A stretch of DNA of 64,000 nucleotides from Flavobacterium caeni (GTDB lineage Bacteria; Bacteroidota; Bacteroidia; Flavobacteriales; Flavobacteriaceae): the NCBI RefSeq assembly GCF_900101895.1, contig NZ_FMVF01000005.1, positions 229,481-293,480 on the forward strand, written 5' to 3'. Both the position numbers and the translations under genes were made by a program. Below are positions 43,501-51,545 of the stretch, in pieces. The notes under the pieces were generated by a model that was not told where the DNA came from, searched no databases, and worked only from the letters and a program-made list of their open reading frames with translations. How positions within the stretch are numbered: the first letter of the stretch is position 1; each line of letters starts with the position of its first letter.

Positions 43501-44058
43501 TTAAGTGGCCCATTGGTTCAGGTATTCTTTGATGATCCATTTGTCGCCGGTTTTTTCGAGCAACAGCACCGCACCGTTGTTGTGCTCGATGTTGCGGTAA
43601 AACGTAACCTTGACCAAGGCGATATTACTTTTGGAATGGTACAACGGCTTGCTGATGATCATCAGTCGTTGGTTGTTCAGGTTGAGCCGACGCGAAACCT
43701 CATGGTATTTCTCGAGCGTCAGGCATTGGCTGATTTTTTGTTTGAGCAGCGGTTCTGTCGGATAAATCGCTTCGAGCTGTGCGAGCCAATCCAACGGCGT
43801 GGCATCGTTGATCTTGGCGCGGATCTCTTTCTTGAAGTCGGGTGGGAGCTTGGTGCCTTGCATGGCTTCGACCAATTCCTCGTTGTTGTTGGCGCGTTCG
43901 CAATACAGGTAAAGCAACTGGCTGCGGTTTTTGTACACCGGCTTTTCGGTTTTGTAGTACCGCAGCAGTATTGTTTTCAACACGGCCGCATCTTCGCGGT
44001 GTTGCGCCACACAAAACAGCGGAAACAAAAAGAGCAAAATCCCGATGCGTATTCTCAA
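43501..44058 (-). CDS. Exported protein of unknown function, non-ATG start
   Basis: I do not recognise the family. A TATCTTTG box at 44080-44087 predicts transcription from about 44074, so the ATG starts further upstream (44175, 44145) are unlikely. The first usable codons are TTG at 44067 or 44058. From 44058 the product has about 185 residues and starts with a signal peptide (LRIRIGILLFLFPLFCVAQ). The mature part is mixed helix and strand, ending KTGDKWIIKEYLNQWAT. It lies four bases upstream of the Nif3-like gene, so it probably heads that operon. The start is uncertain; the gene itself is likely. Confidence 0.7.
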   Translation of the reverse strand: MRIRIGILLFLFPLFCVAQHREDAAVLKTILLRYYKTEKPVYKNRSQLLYLYCERANNNEELVEAMQGTKLPPDFKKEIRAKINDATPLDWLAQLEAIYPTEPLLKQKISQCLTLEKYHEVSRRLNLNNQRLMIISKPLYHSKSNIALVKVTFYRNIEHNNGAVLLLEKTGDKWIIKEYLNQWAT

Positions 44059-44079
44059 ACCAGCCAAATTATTTTCCTT

Positions 44080-44087
44080 CAAAGATA
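44080..44087 (-). promoter_or_regulatory. -7 box TATCTTTG of the exported-protein/nif3 operon
   Basis: An exact TAnnTTTG match on the minus strand lies between the divergent lpxK and exported-protein genes and supports the late start of the latter. A weaker TACTTTCG box at 44096-44103 may serve lpxK on the plus strand. Confidence 0.6.
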
Positions 44088-44107
44088 AAATATTATACTT
44101 TCGCAGT

Positions 44108-45133
44108 ATGGTTTTGTTGCGAAAAATACTGTTCCCGTTGGCCATTTTGTATGGTTGGGTGACGCAATTCCGCAACTTTTTGTTCGACCGCGGGTTGCTC
44201 GCGTCTACGTCCTACGACCTGCCCGTGATTGCCGTCGGAAACCTGAGCGTGGGCGGTACGGGCAAATCTCCGATGATCGAATACCTGATCCGGTTGTTGT
44301 CGGCAAACCATCAAATTGCGACGTTGAGCCGTGGCTACAAACGCACTTCCAAAGGTTTTGTATTGGCCGACGCGCATGCAAATGCGTTCAGTTTGGGCGA
44401 CGAACCGTACCAGTTCCATCAAAAATTTCCGGGTGTACATGTGGCCGTCGATGCCGATAGGCGCAACGGGATCGCAAAATTACTGCAACTAAACCCCAAG
44501 CCGGGCGTCATCTTGCTCGACGACGCCTACCAACACCGCAAGGTCAAGGCCGGATTCTATATTTTGCTGACGGCCTACGGCGATTTGTATGCCGACGATT
44601 TTATGCTGCCCACCGGAAACCTGCGCGAGAGCACAAGCGGTGCCCGTCGTGCCGATGTGGTTGTGGTCACCAAATGCCCACCCGATTTGCCTTTGGCCCA
44701 GCGCGTGAAAATCGAGCAAAGGCTGAATTTGTTGCCGCACCAGGCTTTGTTCTTTGCAGCCATCGCGTACGACGATTTTGTTTATTCCGAAAACGCACGG
44801 GTCGCGGTAAGTGAAGTCCGCGGCGAACAAAAATTGTTGCTGGCCGGAATCGCCAAGCCCAAACCTTTTTTCGATCACCTCAAGACCGACACCGACGTCG
44901 TCAAACAATTTCCCGACCACCACGATTTTTCCGAAAAAGAAATCGCCGAAATAGTCCACGACGTGCACGACCGCAAAATCATCACGACCGAAAAAGACTA
45001 TGTAAGGCTCAAAGGCCGCGTCAAACCCGACCAATTGTTTTATCTACCCATCAAGACCGTGTTGCTTTCCCAAAGCGAGACGTTCGACCAAATCCTCAAG
45101 AATTATGTGGGAACACGTACAGCAAACCGTTAA
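44108..45133 (+). CDS. lpxK: Tetraacyldisaccharide 4'-kinase
   Basis: Translation from 44108 gives 341 residues beginning MVLLRKILFPLAILYGWVTQ, a membrane-associated N-terminus typical of LpxK. The P-loop is AVGNLSVGGTGKSPMIEYLI, with DDAYQHRKVKAGFYILL and a later VVVTKCP motif. It phosphorylates the lipid A precursor at the 4' position on the inner membrane. The start at 44045 lies upstream of the weak promoter box and adds 21 non-conserved residues. The 3' end overlaps the purine nucleoside phosphorylase gene by 29 bases in another frame. Confidence 0.93.
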   Translation: MVLLRKILFPLAILYGWVTQFRNFLFDRGLLASTSYDLPVIAVGNLSVGGTGKSPMIEYLIRLLSANHQIATLSRGYKRTSKGFVLADAHANAFSLGDEPYQFHQKFPGVHVAVDADRRNGIAKLLQLNPKPGVILLDDAYQHRKVKAGFYILLTAYGDLYADDFMLPTGNLRESTSGARRADVVVVTKCPPDLPLAQRVKIEQRLNLLPHQALFFAAIAYDDFVYSENARVAVSEVRGEQKLLLAGIAKPKPFFDHLKTDTDVVKQFPDHHDFSEKEIAEIVHDVHDRKIITTEKDYVRLKGRVKPDQLFYLPIKTVLLSQSETFDQILKNYVGTRTANR

Positions 45134-45917
45134 GTTCATCAACGACAAAATCAATTTCAAGCCCGAATACGGCGTCATCCTTGGCTCCGGGCTAGGCAGT
45201 TTTACCGACGACATACAAATAGAGCATACTTTGCCGTACGATCAGATTCCCAATTTTCCCGTATCGACGGTCGAAGGACACAAGGGCGCGCTCGTGTTTG
45301 GTACCATCGGCGCCAAAAAAGTCGTCGCCATGCAAGGCCGTTTCCACTATTACGAAGGCTACGACATGAAACAGGTCACGTTTCCCGTGCGCGTCATGAA
45401 ATACCTTGGCGTCGAAAAACTGATTGTGTCGAATGCGTCGGGCGGCGTCAACCCCAACTACAAAGTAGGGTCGATTGTGGCCATTACAGACCACATCAAT
45501 CTCATGCCCGAACACCCGTTGCGCGGCAAGAACGAGCGCCAGTTCGGGCCGCGGTTCGTGAACATGAGCGAACCGTACAGCCGCCAGATGATCCACACCG
45601 CCAAAGAAATCGCCCGGGAGTTCGGGATCGATCTCAAGCAAGGCGTTTATCTTGGCCTGCAAGGCCCCACTTTTGAAACCCTGGCCGAATACCGTATGGT
45701 CAAGGCGCTCGGCGGCGACTGCGTGGGCATGTCTACCGTACCCGAAGTGATCGTGGCGCGCCACATGGAGCTCGAAACCTTTGGAATTTCGGTCATCACC
45801 GATATGGGCGATGAGGCGAGCATCGGGACCATTACGCACCAGGAAGTGCTTGAAGCCGCGAAAACTGCCGAACCTAAAGTTCGCAAGATCATTGCGGAGT
45901 TGATTAAGCGGTATTAG
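45105..45917 (+). CDS. Purine nucleoside phosphorylase (PNP, trimeric type)
   Basis: The 270-residue enzyme has the trimeric-PNP motifs VILGSGLGSF, STVEGHKGALVFG, QGRFHYYEGY, SNASGGVNPNYK, GPTFETLAEYR and VGMSTVPEVIVARH. It cleaves purine nucleosides with phosphate. At the position where 6-oxopurine-specific PNPs have Asn (ITN), this protein has Asp (SVITDMGDEAS), which may alter the base preference. It overlaps lpxK by 29 bases, so the two are cotranscribed. Its stop codon is the first base group of hairpin element copy B. Confidence 0.93.
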   Translation: MWEHVQQTVKFINDKINFKPEYGVILGSGLGSFTDDIQIEHTLPYDQIPNFPVSTVEGHKGALVFGTIGAKKVVAMQGRFHYYEGYDMKQVTFPVRVMKYLGVEKLIVSNASGGVNPNYKVGSIVAITDHINLMPEHPLRGKNERQFGPRFVNMSEPYSRQMIHTAKEIAREFGIDLKQGVYLGLQGPTFETLAEYRMVKALGGDCVGMSTVPEVIVARHMELETFGISVITDMGDEASIGTITHQEVLEAAKTAEPKVRKIIAELIKRY

Positions 45918-46005
45918 GAGCTGTTTCCCGCTTTGCACTGCAATCTTTTTAAAGCTTTTTGCAAAAGCTTTAAAAAGGATTTCCGTTTCAATCGGGGCTA
46001 GGGCG
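45914..46005 (+). repeat. Dispersed hairpin element family 1, copy B
   Basis: The element begins at the PNP stop (TAGGAGC) and runs to a GATTTCCGTTTCAATCGGGGC-type border. CTTTTTAAAGCTTTT (45945-45959) and AAAAGCTTTAAAAAG (45963-45977) form a perfect 15-pair stem with a three-base loop. Confidence 0.88.
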
Positions 46006-46750
46006 CGTTGCGTCGCCAGAGCTATTTTCAAAACTGGATGTTTTGGAATTCTAAGGTGTTTTCGCTGCCGCGGGCCTACTTTTAGCTCACCAAAATAATA
46101 TTTGGTTTTGGTGTTCGCTGAACCTCGCAAGCTCGGTTTGTCTGGCAACAAAAGTAGCAAAAATGCCTGGCGCGCGGTCGTTCGGCGACCTGCTGGCTTT
46201 TGCCGGCTAAAACAAATGAACTCGCTTCGCTCAAACACCATTTGTTTCTTAACGCCAGCTTCAAGCCGGGCCAACGCGCCTCCTGGCTCCTTCGCTAAAA
46301 CAGTCCTCTGGACTGTTTCTTTACGCTCGGCCCTCCGCCTGCCACGACCAAAGCGCGCGGCCTCACGAAGAGAATTTGTCGTAAATAGAAAGTTCTTTCT
46401 TCGCTTTAGACGTTCGTTCAACGCGCCGGGAAGATTGTCGTTCTAGAACAAATTTCCCCGCGGAGGACATTTCACGACAAGCGCGTAAGCGAAACGATCC
46501 GTTCAACTTTGAACAAACGTTCCTCGTGCGGATTTTTGGCGCAGCGGGCAAGCCAAAAATAAAATAGACACTCTCCTTGAGCGCCAGCGGCCATCAAATT
46601 ATAAACATTTGAAATTAAAAGGAGGAAGCCCAGTGGGCTTCAGGTACGTAGAGCCGAGTCGCTGCGACCAGCAAGCGACGAGCGGTTAGCGGTTTGGAAC
46701 GAGAACCGACGTAGTTTTTGAGTTTAGGATTTGCGGGCCTTGAATTTTTG
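46006..46750. other. Gene-free stretch of about 750 bases with repeated hairpins
   Basis: No frame here has convincing coding character. Short reading frames on the minus strand give Lys/Arg/Ala-rich peptides with stretches such as PSLRGSANTKTKYY, which recur as spurious products in related genomes. Visible structure includes AACAGTCC-TCT-GGACTGTT near 46301-46319 and GAAGCCC-AGT-GGGCTTC at 46625-46641. Base composition shifts from block to block. I interpret it as accumulated non-coding repeat DNA between PNP and the hybrid kinase. Confidence 0.6.
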
Positions 46751-46776
46751 TTTCTTTTGTTTCAAGACAAAAGAAA
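46751..46776. repeat. Perfect hairpin next to copy C
   Basis: TTTCTTTTGT (46751-46760) and ACAAAAGAAA (46767-46776) form a ten-pair stem with a six-base loop immediately before the copy C element. Confidence 0.7.
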
Positions 46777-46790
46777 GCCTGCGGCAGCAT

Positions 46791-46876
46791 AGCCCCGATG
46801 GCAGTGAAAATCCTTTTTGAACTTGCGATCAGCAAGTTCAAAAAGATTGCAACGTACAGCGGGAAAAAGCTCCTAC
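46791..46876 (-). repeat. Dispersed hairpin element family 1, copy C
   Basis: The element abuts the TAG stop of the hybrid kinase (46875-46873). CTTTTTGAACTTGC (46813-46826) and GCAAGTTCAAAAAG (46832-46845) form a perfect 14-pair stem with a five-base loop. Confidence 0.88.
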
Positions 46877-49050
46877 TTCGTCAAATTCTGCGAAATGATA
46901 CGGTAAAAATCGGCGGGGTCGAACGGCTTGGTGATCACATCATTCATCCCGAACGACATCAGCATGTCGCGGTTTTCGTTGAGCGAAATGGCCGTGAGTG
47001 CAATGATGCGCGTTTTTTTGTCGAAGGTACGGATGGTTTGCGTGGCGATGGTCCCGTTGATGCCGGGCAGGTGCACGTCCATCAAAACCAGGTCGTAGGC
47101 GTTGTTCTTGACGGCTTCGATCGCATCTTCGCCGTTGTCGATCACTTCGCACAACATGCCTTTGTTTTCGACCATTTTCTTGGTGATCATCTGGTTGATC
47201 TTGTTGTCTTCGATGAGCAGGACTTTTTTGCCGTCGAGGATCGATTCGTCTACATCAAAGGCCATTTTCTCCTGCGCCGCGGCATCGATGCCGATCTTGA
47301 AACTCAAATCGAACGTAAACGACGAGCCTTTGCCCACGACGCTCTCGAGTTTGATTTTGCCGCCCATGATCTCGACCAATTTCTTGACGATGGTAAGCCC
47401 GAGCCCGGTGCCGCCGTATTTGCGGTTGATCTCGATCGAACCTTGCGCGAAACTGTCGAATACGGTTTCGATTTTTTCCTCGGGGATGCCGATGCCGGTG
47501 TCGAGCACCTCGAAATGGATCGAAGTGAATTCCTCGTTGATTTCGTTGGTGGTCAATAGTACGCGCACTTCGCCGTTCTTGGTGAATTTGAGCGCGTTGT
47601 TGATCAGGTTCAGGAAAATCTGCGACAGCTTGGTCGGGTCGCCAATCAAGAAGTCGGGGATGTTCGGGTCGATCTCGATCGTAAAGGCGTTGTTGTTGAT
47701 CGACGCCAATTCCTTGAGCGATTGCTGGATGTTGCCCAACAACAACTTGAGGTTGAAATTGATGTTCTCTGTTTCTATCGCGCTCGATTCGATACGGTTG
47801 ATCTCGAGGATTTCGTTGATGAACGTCAGCAGATAGTTGCCCGAGAATTTGAGCGACGTCAGGTAGTTCATTTGCGATTCCTTCGGGTTTTCTTCGAGCA
47901 ACAGGTGCGTGATTCCGTTGATGGCGTTGAGCGGCGTACGCAATTCGTGGCTTACCGTCGAGAGGAATTCGGCGCGTGCCTTGGACGCTTTTTCGGCTTT
48001 TTCCTTGGCAATCTGTAGTTCGGCGTTTTTCTCCTTGAGCAACAAGTTCGACTGGTTCCTGATGATATTATTCTTGTACAACGACAAACTCAACAGCGAC
48101 AGGATCGAGATGAGCGCGATGGCCAAAATCGAGATCAACTTGGCGACTTTGTTGGCTTTTTGCTGCTCTTTATTTTCCTTGTCCATCTGTTCGATGGTCT
48201 TGAGTTTCTCGCTTTCCTTGAACTGCACATAGTCTTCAGATCCGAGTTTTTGCGCGTTCAAATAGGCGATGCTGTCCTTGAGTTGCAGGTGTTTTTTGAG
48301 TAGGGTATAGGCGCGGTTCACGTCGAGCAACCGTTCGTGCACCTGGCTCAACGACAGTAAAATCTTGGCTTTTTGCTCGATGTTTTTGTTGCGTCCGTTG
48401 AGTTCGTAGGCGCGGTTGAGGTAATTGAGCGCAAGGTTTTTGCGGTTGTTGTGCATTTCGATGTTGCCAATCTGGTACAACGCTTCGGCCTTGGTTTTGA
48501 AGGTGTCTTCGCTATCGGGCTTGGCGATGATCTGGCTAAAAATAGGAATCGCCGATTTGTATTCGCCCTTGGCGCTGTACACGATGCCTTTTTGAAGGTT
48601 CAGTAGTTCGATCGCGTTCGGAATCCGGATGGTTTGGTAAATGGTCTTGGCTTTGTCGAAATTGACATCGGCCTTAGAATAGTCGCCCTTTTCCATGTAG
48701 CACAATCCAAGGCGATAGTACGAAAAAGCCTGGTTGCCCGACGGTTTTAGCGTGCTGTAAAGCGACACGCTGCGGTAGTACACCTCGATGGCGTCGTCGT
48801 ATTTTTTGAGTTCGAAGTAAATGGCGCCCAATGTAGCATAGGCATTGGCTTGAGCCGCCACGTCGCCCGCTTTTTTGGCGTAGTCAATCGCGCGCTGGGC
48901 AAACGTCAACGAAAACTTGTAGTTGTTTGTTTTCATGTTGAAGTTCGACAGCTCTATGTAATAATCCACGCTGTCCACTTCGTTTTTTGAGGTGGTCTGC
49001 GCGAGTGCAATCGAAGTCAGAAAAAGAAAAAAAACTAAAAACCTCCGCAT
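46873..49050 (-). CDS. TPR-containing hybrid histidine kinase with receiver domain
   Basis: The 725-residue protein has a signal-like start (MRRFLVFFLFLTSIALAQ) and about six tetratricopeptide repeats (residues 30-270; AYATLGAIYFELKKYDDAIE is one). A membrane helix (about 302-325) and coiled coil follow. The HisKA domain carries the acceptor H368 in STVSHELRTPLNAI. The ATPase domain shows NLINNALKFTK, DTGIGIP and GGTGLGLTIVKK. A C-terminal receiver has the phosphorylatable D658 in LVLMDVHLPGINGT. It is a self-contained phosphorelay start; the output partner is not adjacent. A periplasmic TPR sensor is the likely input part. Confidence 0.94.
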   Translation of the reverse strand: MRRFLVFFLFLTSIALAQTTSKNEVDSVDYYIELSNFNMKTNNYKFSLTFAQRAIDYAKKAGDVAAQANAYATLGAIYFELKKYDDAIEVYYRSVSLYSTLKPSGNQAFSYYRLGLCYMEKGDYSKADVNFDKAKTIYQTIRIPNAIELLNLQKGIVYSAKGEYKSAIPIFSQIIAKPDSEDTFKTKAEALYQIGNIEMHNNRKNLALNYLNRAYELNGRNKNIEQKAKILLSLSQVHERLLDVNRAYTLLKKHLQLKDSIAYLNAQKLGSEDYVQFKESEKLKTIEQMDKENKEQQKANKVAKLISILAIALISILSLLSLSLYKNNIIRNQSNLLLKEKNAELQIAKEKAEKASKARAEFLSTVSHELRTPLNAINGITHLLLEENPKESQMNYLTSLKFSGNYLLTFINEILEINRIESSAIETENINFNLKLLLGNIQQSLKELASINNNAFTIEIDPNIPDFLIGDPTKLSQIFLNLINNALKFTKNGEVRVLLTTNEINEEFTSIHFEVLDTGIGIPEEKIETVFDSFAQGSIEINRKYGGTGLGLTIVKKLVEIMGGKIKLESVVGKGSSFTFDLSFKIGIDAAAQEKMAFDVDESILDGKKVLLIEDNKINQMITKKMVENKGMLCEVIDNGEDAIEAVKNNAYDLVLMDVHLPGINGTIATQTIRTFDKKTRIIALTAISLNENRDMLMSFGMNDVITKPFDPADFYRIISQNLTK

Positions 49051-49136
49051 TAATGTTTGCTTGCTTGTGATTCAGGGCGTTAAAAATAGAAATTATTTTT
49101 TAACCGTGAATACAATCAGGTCGATAATTCGCGATG

Positions 49137-49168
49137 AATGATATATAGAGGAAATGATATATAGAGGA
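49137..49168. repeat. Tandem 16-base duplication
   Basis: AATGATATATAGAGGA occurs twice in a row without mismatch, 86 bases before the kinase start, and is followed directly by a row of hairpins. Confidence 0.8.
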
Positions 49169-49229
49169 GGATGTCTAGCAGACATCCGGTTCGCCCAGTG
49201 GGCTTGAGGTAGTTTGGATTCATCCAAAC
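49169..49229. repeat. Row of three small hairpins
   Basis: GGATGTC-TAGCA-GACATCC (49169-49187), GCCC-AGT-GGGC (49193-49203) and GTTTGGAT-TC-ATCCAAAC (49212-49229) follow each other. The middle stem repeats the core of the hairpin at 46625-46641. None has a T-run, so they are not typical terminators. Confidence 0.7.
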
Positions 49230-49234
49230 CATTG

Positions 49235-49260
49235 AAAAATACGGTTGAGAATACCGTTAT
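49235..49260 (-). terminator. Terminator of gapA
   Basis: On the minus strand ACGGT and ACCGT pair across a seven-base loop immediately after (and overlapping) the TAA stop, followed by ATTTTT. The stem is short. Confidence 0.55.
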
Positions 49261-50255
49261 TTTTTGCAGACAGACAATGCAATCAAATCGATAATCCTAG
49301 AAGAATACCCAATCTCATTATCATACCACCCCACTACCTTGACCATTTTACCGATCGCCGAGGTCAATTGCGCATCAAACAAACACGAATTCCGGTTGCC
49401 CAAAATATCTACCGATACGATCGGGTCTTCGGTATAGGCCAGAATCCCCTTGAGTTCTTGACTGGCGGCTTGTTTGAACGCCTGGTTGATTTCTTCGATC
49501 GATACATCGCGCTGTACATAACACGTGATGTCGGTAAGCGAGCCGTCTGGAACCGGAACACGAATCCCGCCGCCACCTATCTTACCCTCGAACTCGGGAA
49601 AAATTTTGGTGAGCGCCTTGGCCGCGCCCGTGGTTGTGGGAACAATCGACTGCGCCGCCCCACGCGCCCTGCGCAAATCCTTGTGCGGCTGGTCGTGCAA
49701 ACTCTGGTCGGTGGTGTAGGAGTGCACCGTGGTGATGTAGGCCTGTTCGATACCGCACAAATCACGGATGACCTTGATCATCGGTGCCGCGTTGTTGGTC
49801 GTACAGCTCGCGTTCGAGATGATGGTTTCCGAACCGTCGAGGATGTGTTCGTTGACGCCGAGCACGATGGTTTTGATGTTGTCGACTTCGGCGGGTGCCG
49901 ACAGGATGACTTTTTTGGCGCCCGACGCAATGTGCGCGTTGATCTCGTCGAACATTTTGTATTTGCCCGTCGATTCAACAACCACGTCGATGTCGAACTG
50001 TTTCCAATTGATGTTGGCGATGTTTTTTTCGTGGAAAAACGGATAATGCTTACCACCCACAACGATGCCGTTTTCGTCAAACGAACAATCCAGATCGAGT
50101 ACGCCGTGGATCGAGTCGTATTTGACCAGATGCGCCATCGTGCGGTTGTCGGCGATGTCGTTGATGGCCACCACTTCGATTTGCGGATGATTCAAAAGCA
50201 ACCGGAACAAGTTGCGTCCGATGCGTCCGAATCCGTTGATGGCGATGCGAATCAT
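49257..50255 (-). CDS. gapA: Glyceraldehyde-3-phosphate dehydrogenase
   Basis: The 332-residue enzyme starts IRIAINGFGRIGRNLFRLLL, the NAD-binding Rossmann motif. The catalytic cysteine lies in IISNASCTTNNAAPM, and the active-site histidine follows in the HSYTTDQ segment. WYDNEIGYSSRIIDL near the end is the conserved substrate/cofactor contact. It oxidises glyceraldehyde-3-phosphate in glycolysis or works in reverse for gluconeogenesis. Flavobacteria usually have more than one copy, so the exact role is not fixed. It is monocistronic, between lipA and a hairpin-rich region. Confidence 0.96.
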   Translation of the reverse strand: MIRIAINGFGRIGRNLFRLLLNHPQIEVVAINDIADNRTMAHLVKYDSIHGVLDLDCSFDENGIVVGGKHYPFFHEKNIANINWKQFDIDVVVESTGKYKMFDEINAHIASGAKKVILSAPAEVDNIKTIVLGVNEHILDGSETIISNASCTTNNAAPMIKVIRDLCGIEQAYITTVHSYTTDQSLHDQPHKDLRRARGAAQSIVPTTTGAAKALTKIFPEFEGKIGGGGIRVPVPDGSLTDITCYVQRDVSIEEINQAFKQAASQELKGILAYTEDPIVSVDILGNRNSCLFDAQLTSAIGKMVKVVGWYDNEIGYSSRIIDLIALSVCKK

Positions 50256-50284
50256 TTTAAATTTTGAATTTTAAATTTTAAATG
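50256..50284. repeat. TTTTAAATT array, left member of an inverted pair
   Basis: A TTTAAATTTTGAATTTTAAA-type run covers the upstream edge of gapA. Its reverse complement occurs at 50318-50350 just after the lipA stop. Confidence 0.7.
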
Positions 50285-50317
50285 AAAACAATACACCAAA
50301 AATGGAGAAACTCCCAT

Positions 50318-50350
50318 AATTCAAAATTTAAAATTTATAATTTAAAATAA
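50318..50350. repeat. AATTTAAAA array, right member of an inverted pair
   Basis: The run mirrors 50256-50284 across 33 bases and fills the rest of the space between gapA and lipA. Confidence 0.7.
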
Positions 50351-51220
50351 TCAAAGAATGTGTTTTTGCGCATGGTAAGAACTTCTGACCAAAGCGCCGC
50401 TTTCTACGTGACGGAACCCCATTTCCTTACCGATGTCTTCGTATTTCTTGAACTGCTCGGGTGTGATGAATTCCTTGACGGGCAGGTGTTTTTTACTGGG
50501 TTGCAGGTATTGGCCGATGGTCACGACGTCTACGTTGGCATCGCGCAAATCACGCATGGTTTGGATGACTTCTTCTTCGGTTTCGCCCAGCCCGAGCATG
50601 ATGCCCGATTTGGTGCGGCGGATGCCTTTTTCCTTGAGGTAACGCAACACTTCGAGGCTGCGGTCGTACTTGGCTTGGATGCGTACTTCGCGTGTCAATC
50701 TGCGGACGGTTTCCATGTTGTGCGACACGACTTCGGGGTTGGCTTCGACAATGCGGTCCAAATTGCGCTCGTTCCCTTGAAAATCAGGGATCAACGTTTC
50801 CAAAGTCGTTTCGGGATTCATGCGTCGGATGGCTTTGACGGTTTCGATCCAGATGATCGAGCCCATGTCTTTCAAGTCGTCGCGGTCTACCGAAGTGACC
50901 ACGGCATGTTTGATTTTCATGATCTTGATCGAACGCGCCACTTTTTCGGGCTCGTCCCAATCGACGGTTTCAGGCCTGCCGGTTTTGACACCACAAAACC
51001 CGCACGAACGCGTACACACGTTGCCGAGGATCATGAACGTTGCCGTTCCTTCGCCCCAACATTCACCCATATTTGGGCAACTTCCCGAGGTGCAAATCGT
51101 ATTGAGTTTGTATTTGTCGACCAGGCCGCGCAGCTCGGTGTATTTCTGTCCGATGGGCAGCTTTACCTTGAGCCATTTGGGCTTGGAAATCGGCAGTTGG
51201 TTGTCGAGAACGGTTTCCAT
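50351..51220 (-). CDS. lipA: Lipoyl synthase
   Basis: From ATG 51220 the enzyme has 289 residues. The auxiliary iron-sulphur cluster motif is [12 protein letters not shown] and the radical-SAM motif is CTRSCGFC, the two clusters typical of LipA. The C-terminal RSSYHAQ motif ligates the auxiliary cluster. It inserts two sulphurs into octanoyl groups of dehydrogenase subunits. A TATCTTTG box at 51239-51246 places transcription downstream of the TTG at 51241, which excludes that longer start. The gene stands alone. Confidence 0.96.
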   Translation of the reverse strand: METVLDNQLPISKPKWLKVKLPIGQKYTELRGLVDKYKLNTICTSGSCPNMGECWGEGTATFMILGNVCTRSCGFCGVKTGRPETVDWDEPEKVARSIKIMKIKHAVVTSVDRDDLKDMGSIIWIETVKAIRRMNPETTLETLIPDFQGNERNLDRIVEANPEVVSHNMETVRRLTREVRIQAKYDRSLEVLRYLKEKGIRRTKSGIMLGLGETEEEVIQTMRDLRDANVDVVTIGQYLQPSKKHLPVKEFITPEQFKKYEDIGKEMGFRHVESGALVRSSYHAQKHIL

Positions 51221-51238
51221 AGTGCGCATTTTGCCCGA

Positions 51239-51246
51239 CAAAGATA
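51239..51246 (-). promoter_or_regulatory. -7 box TATCTTTG of lipA
   Basis: An exact TAnnTTTG match on the minus strand, 19 bases before the lipA ATG. Confidence 0.6.
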
Positions 51247-51387
51247 AGGAATGTTTTGGTTTATTTCGTTAAAGCGATGTTAGCGGGAGCGATGTATTGG
51301 CGGCGAAGAAATTCCAAAAAGTGACGGGTGCATTTTGGTGGTGTTGGGAGTCTTGTCGATGTTATTTTCGACACCGCGCTACACCGC

Positions 51388-51530
51388 GCAAAACTTTAAC
51401 AAAATGTACAGAAAATCTACTTGCGCGGTATTTTTTAATTTCGTTGGGGATACCTTCATAGCCCCCTTCCCTAGAGCTAAAATACGTTTTTCTTTCGTCA
51501 TTCGATTACAGAAAATATGTACTTTTTAAC
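51388..51530. repeat. Dispersed repeat family 2, copy 2
   Basis: Within the 304-base gap between lipA and the reductase-like gene. It has GTACAGAAAATCTAC (51406-51420), a TTGGGG to CCCCC pair of blocks (51444-51466) and TTACAGAAAATATGTAC (51506-51522). Block order and spacing match copy 1. No gene is seen here. Confidence 0.6.
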
Positions 51531-51545
51531 CGCCGAAAACGAAAC

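Noticed and set aside
45192..46421. Minus-strand frame of 409 codons across the PNP gene and the gene-free stretch.
   Set aside because: It overlaps PNP entirely in antisense. Its N-terminal part is the kind of repeat-derived peptide (LRGSANTK) often mis-annotated as a gene.
46006..46790. Possible insertion sequence between PNP and the hybrid kinase.
   Set aside because: No transposase frame and no terminal inverted repeat with target duplication could be found; only short hairpins are present.
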